The notes beneath the pieces are model-generated. The model was not told the origin of the DNA, searched no databases, and was given only the letters and a program-made list of their open reading frames with translations. Made by a program: the position numbers and the translations under genes. DNA of 64,000 nt, taken from DASTFY01 sp963813375. Its GTDB lineage: Bacteria; Actinomycetota; Acidimicrobiia; Acidimicrobiales; Ilumatobacteraceae. The stretch is taken from the NCBI GenBank assembly GCA_963813375.1, contig CAWEYT010000001.1:21505-85504 (forward strand). Reading direction: 5' to 3'. Position 1 is the stretch's first letter. The number at the start of each line of letters is the position of its first letter. Positions 1 through 10,417 of the stretch are shown here, piece after piece.

Positions 1-903
1 CGCAGTGCGAGGCCGGCCGGCAGCGTGCACAGCAGCACCAGGACCGCGATCACCTCCCGGCTGCCGGCGGCCACGGCGGCCACGACGGCCAGCACCAGCG
101 GCAGCAGCGTGCCGAGTCCGACCACCCCGCCGAGGAACTGACCCCGGTAGCGGCCCTCGGTCAGGCGCTCGATGCTCTCGGCTTTGCCCGGACGGTCCGC
201 GTCGGTCCGCAGGTGCGAGCGCGATGGCGACGAGCAGCAGGGCGAGGAAACCCGCGAGAAGCCAGGAGTGGCCGGCCGGGATGGCGCGGTCGTTGGCGAC
301 CTCCATGACCATGAGCACCGCCATCGCCGTCGCGGCCGACGACAGCAGGAACTGGGCGGGGATCAGCGGCGAGTGCCAGTACGGGATGGCCCGTGGCTCG
401 GCCAGCACCTGGCCGGCGTAGAACATCACCACCACGGCGGCGGCCAGGGCCACGACCTCGAGCACCCGTCCGGCGCCGTCCGTGGCCGCCGCGTCCCAAG
501 GGAGGTCGTCGAAGGGTCTCGAGCTCCCCAGCTCCAGGTTGGGCAGAACCAAGAGGGCGCCGGCGATCAGGAACACGAAGTCGGCGATGGCGCCGCGGCT
601 GATCCACGAGGTCCCCGGGTTGAGAACGGCGCGCACGAAGCGCATCGGCCGCCCGAGGTCGGCGATCAGGATCAGCCCGCCGACCGCGATCGCCGCGAAG
701 CTGATCAGCTCGACCAGCGGGATGCCGAGCAGGGAGCCGAGGTCGCCCTCCAGCCGCAGCGCCCGCCCGAGCACGAACAGGCCGCCGCCGACGCCCATCA
801 ACGTGAACCAGATGGCGTGCGGCAGATCCCACACCCGCTGGACCTTCGGCTCCAGCACGAACCGGTCCATGAACACGTTCTGCGGACCGAGGTCGCGTGT
901 CAC
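1..903 (-). CDS. NrfD/PsrC-type membrane anchor subunit (3' end beyond the window)
   Basis: Integral membrane subunit of a complex-iron-sulfur-molybdoenzyme, expected to pass electrons between the quinone pool and the ferredoxin-like subunit encoded just upstream. The frame starts at GTG 903, overlapping the TGA of the ferredoxin gene (GTGA). It encodes a soluble leader followed by repeated hydrophobic helices, with NrfD-like features such as FTLMGVGGG and ADLGRPMRF near the second helix. The frame changes near 205: downstream sequence such as RLTEGRYRGQFLGG and further helices continue in another frame, so one base is probably missing or extra. The C-terminus is cut by the window edge. Family assignment rests on helix pattern and neighbours; the exact substrate of the complex cannot be read from this subunit. 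Confidence 0.8.
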   Translation of the reverse strand, partial: MTRDLGPQNVFMDRFVLEPKVQRVWDLPHAIWFTLMGVGGGLFVLGRALRLEGDLGSLLGIPLVELISFAAIAVGGLILIADLGRPMRFVRAVLNPGTSWISRGAIADFVFLIAGALLVLPNLELGSSRPFDDLPWDAAATDGAGRVLEVVALAAAVVVMFYAGQVLAEPRAIPYWHSPLIPAQFLLSSAATAMAVLMVMEVANDRAIPAGHSWLLAGFLALLLVAIALAPADRRGPSGQSREHRAPDRGPLPGSVPRRGGRTRHAAAAGAGRRGRRGRRQPGGDRGPGAAVHAAGRPRTA

Positions 904-1569
904 TGCCTGGACCCATCCACGTAGAAGACGTGGGCGCCCGTCTCGGCGTCCGGTCGCAGCACCGAGGCCGGTCCCCGCTCCCGCATGTAGCGGCTCACGT
1001 TGCTCTCGGCGTCCTCGAGGTCGCCGAAGATGCGGCACTCGGCCGGGCAGGTCACCACGCACGCGGGCGTGGCGGCGATGTCGATGCCCGGGACGAGGTC
1101 GTGCGCGAGACCGTGATCGACCCGGTGGGCGCAGAACGTGCACTTCTGGACGGTGCCGACGGTGTACCGCTGGACGCCACCGGCGTCGGGCACGGTCGGC
1201 CCGGCTTCGCTGCCCGTCGCCGATCCGCTCGCCGGTGCGACCCTCGAAGAGGTGGAGCGCGCCGTAGGGGCAGGCGTTCATGCAGGCTCGTGAGCCGATG
1301 CAGGCGTCGTCGTCGGCCAGGACGATGCCGTCGTCTCGCCGAGACAGTGCCTTGGTCGGGCAGGCCTTGATGCAGGGCGCGTCCTCGCAGTGGTTGCAGA
1401 GGACTGGTAGGTACTCCAGGCGGGCGTCCGGGTACTCGCCCACCTCGTCTTCGATGACGGGCGCGTACCAGATGTCGCCGGGCGTGGCGTTCTCGGTCTT
1501 GCACGCGATCGTGCATGCGCCACAGCCGATGCACCTCGCGGTGTCGATGACCATCGCCCACCGGGTCAC
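900..1569 (-). CDS. Four-cluster 4Fe-4S ferredoxin-like electron-transfer subunit
   Basis: Predicted electron-transfer subunit (DmsB/PsrB/NrfC type) linking the molybdoenzyme encoded upstream to the NrfD-type anchor downstream. The start is GTG 1569, overlapping the previous stop (GTGA); the first cysteine motif begins about 13 residues in. Cysteine groups in order are CIGCGACTIAC, CNHCEDAPCIKAC, CIGSRACMNAC and CTFCAHR followed by a CVVTCPAEC group, enough for about four clusters. In the third group a serine (CIGS) stands where a second cysteine is usual. One frameshift lies near 1205, between GERIGDG and the C-terminal part beginning about VPDAGGVQRY. Its place in a cassette of three overlapping genes is typical of this enzyme class. 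Confidence 0.85.
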
Positions 1570-4224
1570 GGCCGAGCACCGTTCGGATAGACGCGCGCGG
1601 AGATGCAGCAGTCGAGCGCGCCGGAGACGAAGTCGATGTGATCGGCGTCGATGGTGAGCAGCGAGTTGAAGTTGATCTCGTCGTTGGGCCCCTTGGCCCA
1701 CCCGCCGCCGCATCCCTGGGTGGCCAGCACCTCCGGGTGGACGAGGTTCGTCACCCGGGCCCATGCGTCGTGGGTTCGCCCTTCGGCCGTCTCGACCGTC
1801 ACCCGGTCACCGTCGACGATGCCGTTCGCCGCGGCGGTGGACGGGTGGATCAGGACGGATGACAGGTCCCGGTGGCGAGCGGAGAGCGACGTCAGCAGCG
1901 GGTTGAAGTGCGTGTGCGACAGCGCGTGCTGGGGCAGCTTGAGGTTCATGAGATAGAGGTCGTGCGGCGGTGGGTGCCGGAACGAGGGACACGGTTTGAA
2001 ATCAGGGAGCGTCTGGTAGTCCGTCGGTCTCCCAAGGGATCTGGAGCTCCTCCGCCATCCGCTGGACGTCTTCGCCCGCCGGCTTCATGAACTCGAAGTA
2101 GATCTGCGCCCGTGGTGTCACGAACGGTCGTGGGTACTTCTCGAAGACGGTCTTCGGTGAAGTCCAGAGCCCGTCGGCGAGGTGCCAGTCGAGGCCCATG
2201 TCCGGCCCGTACTCGTTCCTCAGCATCCGATCGACGATCTCGAGGTACGACAACTGCTCGTCGGGGCCGAGGGCGTACTCGGGCTTCAGGTGCGAGATCT
2301 CGTTGAGCCGCTGGCGCACGGCGCCGTCGAAGCCGGCTCGCTTTGCCAGCTCCAGGAGGATCTGCATGATGTCGACGTAGGGCTCTCCGGGGATCGGCCC
2401 GTCGAACGGCGGGTGGACGACCGGCTTCGACCCGTAGTTCGAGAACTCGCCCTCGCCAGAGGCGAAGTGTCCGAACACGTATGGCGCCAGACGCTCCAGG
2501 TAGTGCAGGTCCGGCAGCACGATGTCGGCGAACTCGGTGGTCTCCTCGAAGCGCCGGGTGACCGAGACGACGAACTCGAAGCGCTTCATGAACCGCTCCA
2601 TCACGTCGGGCGGCCCGGAGGTCTTGACGATGTTGGAGTGGTACTGGAAGAGCATCCGCGGCCAGGTGGGGGGTTTCCAGACGTCGGGCTCCTCCGACGC
2701 CAGCAGGTAGAAGATGGCGCCGTACGGTCCGACGGGCAGCAGTTCGAAGTACTCGGGTGTGACGGGCGGCGTCACTGGCCGCGGCGGGTACATGCCGCCC
2801 ACCCGTCCTCCGCCGATGAAGCTCTGCTGGATCAAGCCCTCGGAGCTGGCCTGGTACTGCGGTTCGCGAGACGGGCTCTTGCCCCGCAGCCCGTAGGGAT
2901 CGGCCAGCAGTCCGCCAGGGACGTCCAGCGCGCCGGTGAGCGCGGGCAGCAGCGCGATGGCCAGCCCGGTCAGCATGGCGTGCTTGTGCGCCGAGAGCCC
3001 TCGGTACCACACGACGGACGCGGGCCGGTAGGGCAGCGAGTGGCCGTCGATGTCGATCGTGGCGCCGATCTCGGACGCTTCGCCATAGTCGCGGGCCAGG
3101 CGGACCACGGTGGTCGCCGGCACCGACGTGATCTCCTCGACGTGCTCGGGGGTGTACCGGCGGACGTGATCCTTGAGACGCTGGAATCCCGGCTTCGCCT
3201 CGACCCCGCGACGGTGTAGGTACCGGTCAGGGCGTAGTCGCCCACGTCAGCGTCGAAGGGCTTGGCCGTGCCGTCGCTGGCGTCCCACACCAGCGGCTTG
3301 CCGGTGCCGGTCTCGCGGACATAGCGACCGTCCGGCCCCACGAGGTACGGCCCGTTCGTGCGCTGCTTGACGAACCACTCGTCGTAGATGTGCAGCTCGT
3401 TGACCAGTTGGTTGACCATGCCCAGGATCAAGGCGGCGTCGGTGCCGGGCCGGATCGGCACCCACTCCTCGGCCCTGGAGGCGGCGGGACCCCGCACCGG
3501 GTCGATCGAGACGATCTTCAGGTCTCCGGGGCGACGCTGTGACAGCGCGCGGGCGGCGTGCATCGTGTCGTAGTGCACGACCGAGCCGAACTGCGAGCCG
3601 AACAGCATGATGTACTTCGAGTACACCGGGTCCGGGACGCCCTCGAAGGCGCTCTGGTTCATGTAGCTGATGCCGTGCACGTTGTTGCCGCAGAAGATCT
3701 GCGCCGACCACGTCGTGAAGCCGGGAAGGCCGAACCCGTTGATCCAGGCACCGATGAACGGGCCCCGCAACTGGAAGGCGTCGAAGGTGGAGAACAGGAG
3801 CCCGTTGGGGTCCTCGTCCCGGATGGACTTCAGGCGCGCCGCGATCTCCGACAGCGCCGTCGTCCCAACTGATCGGCGCCCACGCAGGGTCGACACCGAG
3901 GCCCTTGTCCGGGTTCGTCCTGCGCAGCGGCGTCGTGATGCGATCGGGATCGCGCAGTCCCTCCATCCCGGAGTCGCCCTTGGCGCACGTCTTGCCGTGA
4001 TTGTGCGGGTTGTCGGGGTCGCCCAGGATCTTGTCGACCGTGTCGTCGTCGGTGACGTGGGCCAGGATGCCGCAACGGTTCAGGCAGATCACGCAGGCGG
4101 ACCGCACCCAGCCCTCGCCCAGCGCAGTGCCGTCGCGGGCCCCGAGGACGTCGGTCCGGAGAGCGGTCGGGGATGCGTCGTCTGGCACGCGGGCCCTCCC
4201 TGGTACGTCGGGCGAAGTCTCCAA
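1566..4224 (-). CDS. Molybdopterin (bis-MGD) oxidoreductase, catalytic subunit
   Basis: Catalytic subunit of a DMSO-reductase-superfamily enzyme of about 880 residues. The N-terminal 4Fe-4S motif is clear: CVICLNRC at residues 44-51 and a fourth Cys at about 80 in KTCAKG. Molybdopterin-binding signatures follow (APISWDD, then ALSEIAARL), then a segment containing FCGNNVHGISY that could hold the metal ligand, and a C-terminal MopB-type beta-barrel ending near 1566. The coding frame changes near 3870, 3205 and 2020; conserved sequence continues across each, so these look like indels. No twin-arginine motif is visible at the N-terminus, so the enzyme may act in the cytoplasm or use a partner for export. 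The substrate (sulfur compound, arsenic or other) cannot be assigned. The ATG at 4224 is chosen because the ferredoxin motif sits at the usual distance. Confidence 0.85.
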
Positions 4225-4233
4225 CCGCCTTGA

Positions 4234-4247
4234 TGATTTGTCAATCA
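4234..4247. promoter_or_regulatory. Inverted repeat in divergent promoter region
   Basis: TGATT-TGTC-AATCA is a perfect 5-4-5 inverted repeat in the 67-bp gap between the divergent molybdoenzyme and TPP-decarboxylase genes. Its size and AT-rich content suit a dimeric repressor operator, and it lies 10 bp upstream of the molybdoenzyme start. No cognate regulator is encoded nearby, so the function is inferred. Confidence 0.45.
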
Positions 4248-4279
4248 GTGGCCCGCATCTACAAACCGTCTGATCGTCC

Positions 4280-4285
4280 TATGCT
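4280..4285 (+). promoter_or_regulatory. Candidate -10 box for a leaderless start
   Basis: TATGCT ends 6 bp before the GTG start codon of the TPP-decarboxylase alpha gene at 4292. No ribosome binding site lies between them. This spacing is what a leaderless actinobacterial transcript would show. No convincing -35 box is seen, so confidence is low. Confidence 0.3.
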
Positions 4286-4291
4286 CCGGCT

Positions 4292-4798
4292 GTGCTGGAC
4301 ACGGCGGCACTGGAGGCCCTGCGCGGCCTGAAGGACGCCGGGATCGATTTCGTGTCGGGGCTGCCCGACGGTTGGCAACGCAACCTCCACGAGCTCGTCG
4401 AGCAGGATCCGGACATCCGCTACGTCCCGGTCTGCAACGAGGGCGTCGGGTTCTCCGTCTGCGCCGGTGCCTGGCTCGGCGGCCGGAAGACCGCCCTGGT
4501 GATGGAGAACTCGGGGCTCCGGGTGGCGGCCGAGTACATCGCGCGGATCTCTCTCGGCTGCGGGGTCCCCGTGGTGCTCCTCCTCTCGTACCGGGGCGAT
4601 CTCGGCGAGACCGAGCACTGGGGCATCCCGCACGGCATCGTGGTCGAGCCGCTGCTGAAGGCGTTGCGGATCCCGTACCAGGTCGTGCGGGATCCCGCGC
4701 AGCTGCGCACGGCGATCATGCGGGCCCACCGGCTGTCCGAGGCACAGCTCCATCCCGCCGCGGTGTTGATCTCCGGCGATTGCATCTGGAACGAGTAG
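4292..4798 (+). CDS. Thiamine-diphosphate decarboxylase, alpha (PYR) subunit, sulfopyruvate-decarboxylase-like
   Basis: This 168-residue protein matches the small PYR-domain subunit of two-subunit TPP decarboxylases such as sulfopyruvate decarboxylase (ComD) and phosphonopyruvate decarboxylase. Visible signs are FVSGLPDGW near the N-terminus, the catalytic-glutamate region VPVCNEGVGFSVCAGAW at about residues 46-62, and the GETEHWGIPHG segment. The start is GTG 4292; the gene ends 5 bp before the beta subunit. The family decarboxylates 3-carbon 2-oxo acids carrying a sulfonate or phosphonate, but the linked purine-type transporter and deaminases suggest a different 2-oxo acid may be the real substrate. 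Confidence 0.8.
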   Translation: MLDTAALEALRGLKDAGIDFVSGLPDGWQRNLHELVEQDPDIRYVPVCNEGVGFSVCAGAWLGGRKTALVMENSGLRVAAEYIARISLGCGVPVVLLLSYRGDLGETEHWGIPHGIVVEPLLKALRIPYQVVRDPAQLRTAIMRAHRLSEAQLHPAAVLISGDCIWNE

Positions 4799-4803
4799 GC
4801 GGC

Positions 4804-5461
4804 ATGGCTCTCGATCGCTACGACTGGCTCGGCCGTCTGGCCGCCCGCCTCCCCGACGACTCGCTGGTGATGTCGACCTACATCGGCGCCGTCTCTTTCG
4901 AGTGGGCGCACCACACCCGTGAGCATCCGCGCACCGCGCACCTCGGGCAGATGGGCGACGTGATCGGCCTCGCCGTCGGCCTGGCCGTTGCGCTGCCGCA
5001 CCGGCGGGTGGTGTGCATCGACGGCGACGGTTCGGTGCTGATGGAGCTGGGACAGCTCGTCGTCCTCGGGCAGGAGGCGCCGGACAACCTCGCGGTGTTC
5101 GTGGCCGACAACGCCAGCTACGAATCGATCGGCTGGGGTGCGAAGGGTCCGCGGCCGACCGCCACCGCGCTCACGGTCGACCTCGCGGCCATGGCCCGCT
5201 CGGCCGGGGTGCCGCACGCCGTGACCGTCGAGACCTGGGACGAGCTCGAACGCGAGATGGAAGCAGCCTTCACCGAGGGCGGCTGCCGCTTCGTCGACGT
5301 ACGCACCGCGCACGGCCACGCCGCGCGTCCCGCCGCGCCAGACCGACGGCTTCGAGGACAAGTACCGCTTCGTGCGTTACGTCGAGAGGCTCGAGGAGAT
5401 CCAGATCCTCGGACTCGCCCGCCAGGACCGCCAGCTCATGAAGAACCCCGACGCCGGCTGA
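4804..5461 (+). CDS. Thiamine-diphosphate decarboxylase, beta (TPP-binding) subunit
   Basis: C-terminal TPP-binding half of the decarboxylase whose alpha subunit lies immediately upstream. The cofactor motif is clear: CIDGDGSVLMELGQL followed about 27 residues after GDG by ADNASYES, giving the GDG...N pattern that binds Mg-diphosphate. A frameshift near 5335 moves the C-terminus to another frame (continuing as DGFEDKYRFVRYVERLEE) with the stop at 5461. The pair probably forms an alpha2beta2-type enzyme. It is followed after 22 bp by the ABC transporter genes, so all six genes are probably one operon. Confidence 0.8.
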
Positions 5462-5483
5462 CGAGACGGGGAAGCTCGCGACC

Positions 5484-6999
5484 GTGGCGCCGTTCCTCCG
5501 GATGACCGGGATCACGAAGCGCTTCCCGGGCGTCACTGCCAACGACGGCATCGATCTGGTGGTCGAGCGGGGGGAGGTCCATGGGCTGCTCGGGGAGAAC
5601 GGTGCGGGCAAGACCACGCTGATGAACATCCTCTACGGGCTCCTCCAGCCCGACGAGGGCTCCATCGAGGTGGACGGCACGCCGGTCCGGCTGCGCAGCC
5701 CCCGCGGATCGATGACGCACGGGATCGGCATGGTCCACCAGCACTTCATGCTCGTACCGGACATGACCGTGGCCGAGAACGTGGCGCTCGGCCTGCGGAC
5801 CGGCCGGTCGCCGCTGGCCCGCCTCGGCGAGGTCTCGGCCCGGGTCGTCGAGCTCTCTCGCCGCTACGGGCTGCTCGTCGATCCCGACGATCGCATCGAG
5901 GACCTCTCGGTCGGGATGCAGCAACGGGTCGAGATCCTGAAGCTGCTGTACCGAGGTGCGCAGCTCCTCGTCCTCGACGAGCCGACCTCCGTGCTGACAC
6001 CGCCAGAGTGGGAGGAGCTGTCGGCGGTGCTGCGATCGTTGGTGGCCGAGGGCCGCTCCGCCATCTTCATCACGCACAAGCTGGACGAGCTCCTGTCCGT
6101 GGCCGACCGCTGCACCGTGCTGCGCGACGGGAAGGTGGTCGGCACGATCGAGGACGCCTCGGCCACCGACAAGGCGACGCTGGCCCGCATGATGGTCGGC
6201 CGCGACGTCGTGCTCCGAGTGCAACGGCCAGCCGTAGTGCCGGGAGCACCGGTCCTGGAGGTGAGCGGCCTCTCGCTCGCTGCGGAGCGTGGCCCGGGCC
6301 TCGACTCGCTGTCGTTCGAGATCCGCGAGGGCGAGATCCTCGGCGTGGCCGGCGTCGACGGCAACGGTCAAGACGAGCTGGTCGACGTGCTCGTCGGCGT
6401 GCGCCAGCCGACCTCCGGGGAGATCAGGATCTCGGGCCAGCCGGCGGCCACCGTCACACCGCGGCAGTTCGCCCGCCACGACGGCGCAGTGGTCCCCGCC
6501 GACCGGCATCGGACGGCGCTGGCGCTCGACCTGTCCGTGGTCGACAACCTCATGATGCGGGAGTTCGCCGACCAGCCGTACGCGCGCCGCGGTCTCCTCG
6601 CCCGGGGGATCGATGCGCGAGCGCTCGCAACGGCTGGTCGTGGAGTACGACATCCGGACCCCGGGCACTGCCGTCCACCTGCGCCAGCTGTCCGGGGGCA
6701 ACCAACAGAAGGTCGTGCTGGCCCGCGAGCTCGGCCGCCGCCCGAAGCTGCTGATCGCCGCGCAACCCACGCGCGGACTCGACGTCGGTGCCACCGAGTT
6801 CGTCTACCGCAAGCTCCTCGAGCACCGGCAGGCAGGAGGAGCGATCCTCCTGATCTCGACGGAGCTCGACGAGATCCTGTCGCTGGCCGACCGCATCGCC
6901 GTGATGGTGAACGGACGCTTCCTGCGAGTGCTCGAGTCGAGCGACGTCACCGTCGACGAGCTCGGGCTGCTGATGGCGGGCGAGGAGCTGACCGCGTGA
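5484..6999 (+). CDS. Nucleoside/purine-type ABC importer, tandem ATPase
   Basis: Double ATPase of about 505 residues, like those in BMP-dependent nucleoside importers (YufO/NupA) and sugar importers. First domain: Walker A GENGAGKTT at about residue 37, VHQHFMLVPDMTVAEN (the QHF-MLV pattern typical of the BMP group), and Walker B region LLVLDEPTSVLTPPE. Second domain: VAGVDGNGQDEL in place of an intact Walker A, signature LSGGNQQKVVLARE and QPTRGLDVGA. The frame changes near 6640 and the last third continues to the stop at 6999. The stop overlaps the next gene (GTGA). The start GTG 5484 lies 22 bp after the decarboxylase. Confidence 0.88.
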
Positions 7000-8077
7000 A
7001 CCGCTGTCCGGTCGCGGCTGATCGGCATTGCCGTGTCCGTGGGCGCCGCGGTGTTGGCGCTGGCCGTCTCCTACGTGATCATCGCGGCCACCGGCGGAGA
7101 TCCCGACGCCGCCGCGAAGGCCCTGTGGGACGGCGCGTTCGGCAGCCGCGCCCAGATCGCCGGGACCCTGTCGGAGGCAGTCCCGTTGGTGCTCGTGGCC
7201 CTCGGATGGATCGTCGCGTTCTCGGCTCGCCGCATCAACATCGGCTTCGAGGGCCAGATCCTGATCGGCGGCTCGTTCGCGACCTGGGTGGCGCTGCGAG
7301 CTCTCCCTGCCCGGCGCCCTCCATCTGGCCGTGGCCGTCGCGGCGGGCGTGGTCGGGGGCGCGCTGTGGGTCGGGATCGCCGCGTGGCTGTGGGCCCGCC
7401 GGTCGGTCAACGAGATCATCTCCACGCTGATGCTCAACTTCGTCGCCATCCAGGTCGTCAGCTGGCTGGTGCGAGGGCCGCTGCAGGAGGCCACCCGTAC
7501 CTTCCCTCGATCGGCGGCGACCCCGGAGAGCGCCCGATGGCCCAAGCTGCTGGCTCGCACGCCGCTGGCCTGGGACCTCATCCTGGCGCTCGCCGTCGTC
7601 GTGCTGGTGTGGTTCCTCCTGGAACGAACGTCGTTCGGCTTCGCGGTGCGGCTCACGGGGGCCAACGCCCAGGCGGCCCGCCACGCTGGGGTCCCGACCG
7701 TGCGCATCACCGTCTGGGCCCTGCTGATCTCCGGCGGGCTGGCCGGCCTGGCCGGCGCGTCCCTGATCCTCGGAGGCGAATCGACCAGCATGACCGACAA
7801 CTTCTCGGCCGGCTTCGGGTTCACCGGCATCGTCGTCGCGCTGCTGGCGCGTGGATCACCGTGGGGGACGATCCCGGCCGCGCTGCTGTTCGCCGCGCTG
7901 CGTCAGGGCGGGGGCCTCGTCGAGGCCCGGGTCGGCATCTCTTCGGCGCTGGTGCTCATCACACAGGGCCTCGTCATCCTGTTCGTGGCCGGATCGCAGT
8001 TCCTGCTGGAGCGGCAGCGGACCGTCCGGGTCGACATGCCCACCGATCGCGCCCGCCGGGTGGGGGCGGGGGTCTGA
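6996..8077 (+). CDS. BMP-type ABC importer, permease 1
   Basis: First membrane subunit of the importer (YufP/NupB-like). Helices are visible from about 7033 (GAAVLALAVSYVI), with NIGFEGQILIGG at the typical position and the conserved second half SVNEIISTLMLNFVA, GFAVRLTGANAQAARHAGV and GFGFTGIVVALLARGSPWG. GTG 6996 overlaps the ATPase stop, but the frame changes near 7010 and again near 7305, so the extreme N-terminus is uncertain. Around ten transmembrane segments are expected. It precedes the partner permease by 2 bp. Confidence 0.85.
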
Positions 8078-8079
8078 CG

Positions 8080-9173
8080 GTGGGGCCTTTCGACGCCGCG
8101 TGGCTGGCATCGGTCGGTACTGCTGTCCGGTGCCGCTGATCCTGGCGGCGACAGGGGAGCTGATGAGCGAGCGGGGCGGCGTGCTCAACATCGGCCTCGA
8201 AGGCATGATGCTGTCCGGCGCGTTCTTCTCGTTCCTCGCCGTCTACTGGTGGCACGACGTGACGCTCGGCGTTCTGACCGGCATGGCCGCCGGTGTGGTC
8301 GTCGCGTTGCTCATGGCGCTGCTGTGCGTGCGCCTGAGATCCGATCAGATCGTCGTCGGTGTGGGCCTCAACCTGCTCGTGCTCGGGGTCACGACGTTCG
8401 CGTTCCGCGAGATCTTCGCCGCCCAGGCCGAGGTCCGGTTGGACTACCCGCGAGCCGATCGCAGTGCCGCTCCTGTCCGAGCTGCCGCTCATCGGCCGGC
8501 CGCTCTTCCGCCAGACCGCGCTCGGCTACCTGGCGTTCGTGGCCGTCGGTGTGGCGTGGTTCGTGTTGTACCGCACCAGCTTCGGGCTGGCGCTCCGAGC
8601 GGCCGGGGAGGTGCCGGCCGCCGCGGACACGGCGGGTGTCAGCGTCAACCGCGATTCGCACCCTCGGAACCTGCGTCGCCGGGGCGATGGGCGGCGCGGC
8701 CGGCGCCTACCTGTCCGTGGGCCGGCTCGGCATCTTCAACGAGGGGATGACCGGCGGCCGGGGGTTCCTGGCTCTGGCCGCGGTCGATCTTCGGCGGCTG
8801 GCGCCCGCTCGGCGTGATGGGGGCGGCGCTGGTGTTCGGCGCGGCCGATGCGCTCCAGCTGCGGCTGCAGTCGTACGCCGCGATACCGCCGGAGGTGTGG
8901 CTGGCGCTGGCGGTGGTGGCACTGGCCTACCTGGCGGTCACCCGTGTGCGCCGACGCGGCCTCGTCGGGTCGGTCGTCGGCACCGTCGTCGGGCTCGCGG
9001 TGGCCGGCGTCGGCATCGCGCTCTTCGTCCTCGAGCCGGACTGGCAGTTCCCGCCCCAGCTGTGGCTGACCCTGCCGTACGTGTTCGCGCTGTTGGCGCT
9101 CGGCGGACTGGTCGGTCGGGTCCGCATGCCGAGCGCCCTCGCCACGCCCTACCGCCGGGGCGAGGAGACATGA
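8080..9173 (+). CDS. BMP-type ABC importer, permease 2
   Basis: Second membrane subunit (YufQ/NupC-like). Recognisable parts are LILAATGELMSERGGVLNIGLEGMM split over the start of the protein, LRSDQIVVGVGLNLLVLG, YRTSFGLALRAAGE and MTGGRGFLALAAV. Four frame changes (near 8125, 8450, 8655 and 8790) break the reading frame, the densest run of indels in the window. Because the protein remains conserved in the correct order across all of them, a sequencing artefact is more likely than decay. GTG 8080 is chosen because it follows the upstream stop by two bases. Confidence 0.8.
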
Positions 9174-9283
9174 GTCCAGACAGCGGCGACGTTGACAGAA
9201 TGTTGACGCGGGTGTTCCCATGAAGTCGTTGCCGGTGCCCGGCAGAGGTCGCGCCACTGGCGGACCAGGTGAAAGGGGAGCTC

Positions 9284-10366
9284 ATGCGTCGCAGGCGCTT
9301 CGTCCCGTCGCTGATCGTTTCACTCGCACTCATCGGCGCAGCCTGTGGGAGCGACGAGGGAGACGGCGCGCACCACCGAGGGGGGTGGAGCGACGACCGT
9401 CGCCGGCGGCACCGCCGGTGCCGACACCACGGCGCGGCGGCGGTACGGAACCAGCGGGCACCGCAGCCGGCAGCCTGACGTCGGTCGGTATGGCGCTCCC
9501 CGGCCCGAAGAACGACAAGGGGTTCAACCAGTCGCACTACGACGGCTTGATCGCCGCCAGCGAGACGTACGGCTTCACACCGAACGTGGTGGAGAACGTC
9601 GTGGACCCGCAGGCCCGGATCGACGCGCTCAAGAACCTGGCTGCGGACAACCCCTTGGTCATCGGCGTCGGCGGCGAGTACGCGGAGGCCGGCCTGACCG
9701 CCGCGCCGCAGTTCCCGGACACGACGTTCGTCGTGATCAACGGCCGAGACAGACCCGTCCATCCCCAACCTGCACGCCTACTTCGTGCGCCAGGGGGTGC
9801 CGGCCTACATCGCCGGTGTCGTCGCCGCCGGGCTGACCGAGGCCAAGAAGGTCGGATACCTGGGCGGCGAGCTGATCCCGCCGACCACCCAGTCCGACGA
9901 CGGGTTCAAGGCCGGCGTCGCCTCCGTCGATCCGAGCATCGAGTACGCGTCGACGATCGTCGGCAACTTCAACGATCCCGAGAAGGCGAAGACGGCGGCC
10001 GCGGCCCAGATCAGCGCCGGTGCGGACGTGATCTTCGCCCTGCTCGACGCCGGCTTCCCAGGCGTGGAACAGGCTGTGACGGAGTCGGGGAAGGACGTCC
10101 TCCTGATCAACCCGATCTTCCCCCGATGCGACGAGGGCCCGAACATCGTCGGCGTCGCCTTCCTGTCGTCGGGCGCGCTGGTCGACCAGATCGTGAATGA
10201 CGCCCAGGACGGAACCCTCCCGACGGAGCCGAAGTTCTACGGGGTCGAGAACACCGACATCCAGCGGTTCGAGCTCTGCGAACCCTTCGCCGAGCACCAG
10301 GCGCTGGTGGACGAAACGACCGAGGCGATCAACTCCGGCGACGTGGAGCTGCCCGAGGGCGTGTAG
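9284..10366 (+). CDS. BMP-family substrate-binding lipoprotein of the ABC importer
   Basis: Extracytoplasmic receptor of the importer, of the Med/BMP (PnrA-like) family that binds nucleosides or purines. A signal peptide with lipobox precedes a cysteine (ALIGAACGS) and starts at ATG 9284, 6 bp after GGGGAG. Conserved body: GMALPGPKNDKGFNQSHYDG, where the NDKGFNQ segment is the family hallmark, then ADNPLVIGVGG and KKVGYLGGE. Frame changes lie near 9370 (in the low-complexity linker) and near 9745. A strong terminator follows the stop at 10366. Confidence 0.88.
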
Positions 10367-10389
10367 CGCCCGACGGTCGAAGACACGCA

Positions 10390-10417
10390 GCCTGCCGTCC
10401 TCATCGGGACGGCAGGC
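10390..10417. terminator. Bidirectional rho-independent-type hairpin
   Basis: An 11-bp perfect stem (10390-10400 with 10407-10417) closes a 6-base loop between two convergent operons. It lies 24 bp past the BMP lipoprotein stop. On the other strand the reconstructed stop of the adenosine-deaminase-like gene falls inside the loop side of the hairpin. There is no long U tract, as is common in high-GC actinobacteria. Confidence 0.75.

Noticed and set aside
5436..6794. Long minus-strand frame opposite the ABC ATPase
   Set aside because: Low-complexity Arg/His/Asp-rich antisense translation typical of high-GC DNA; the plus strand carries clear Walker motifs.
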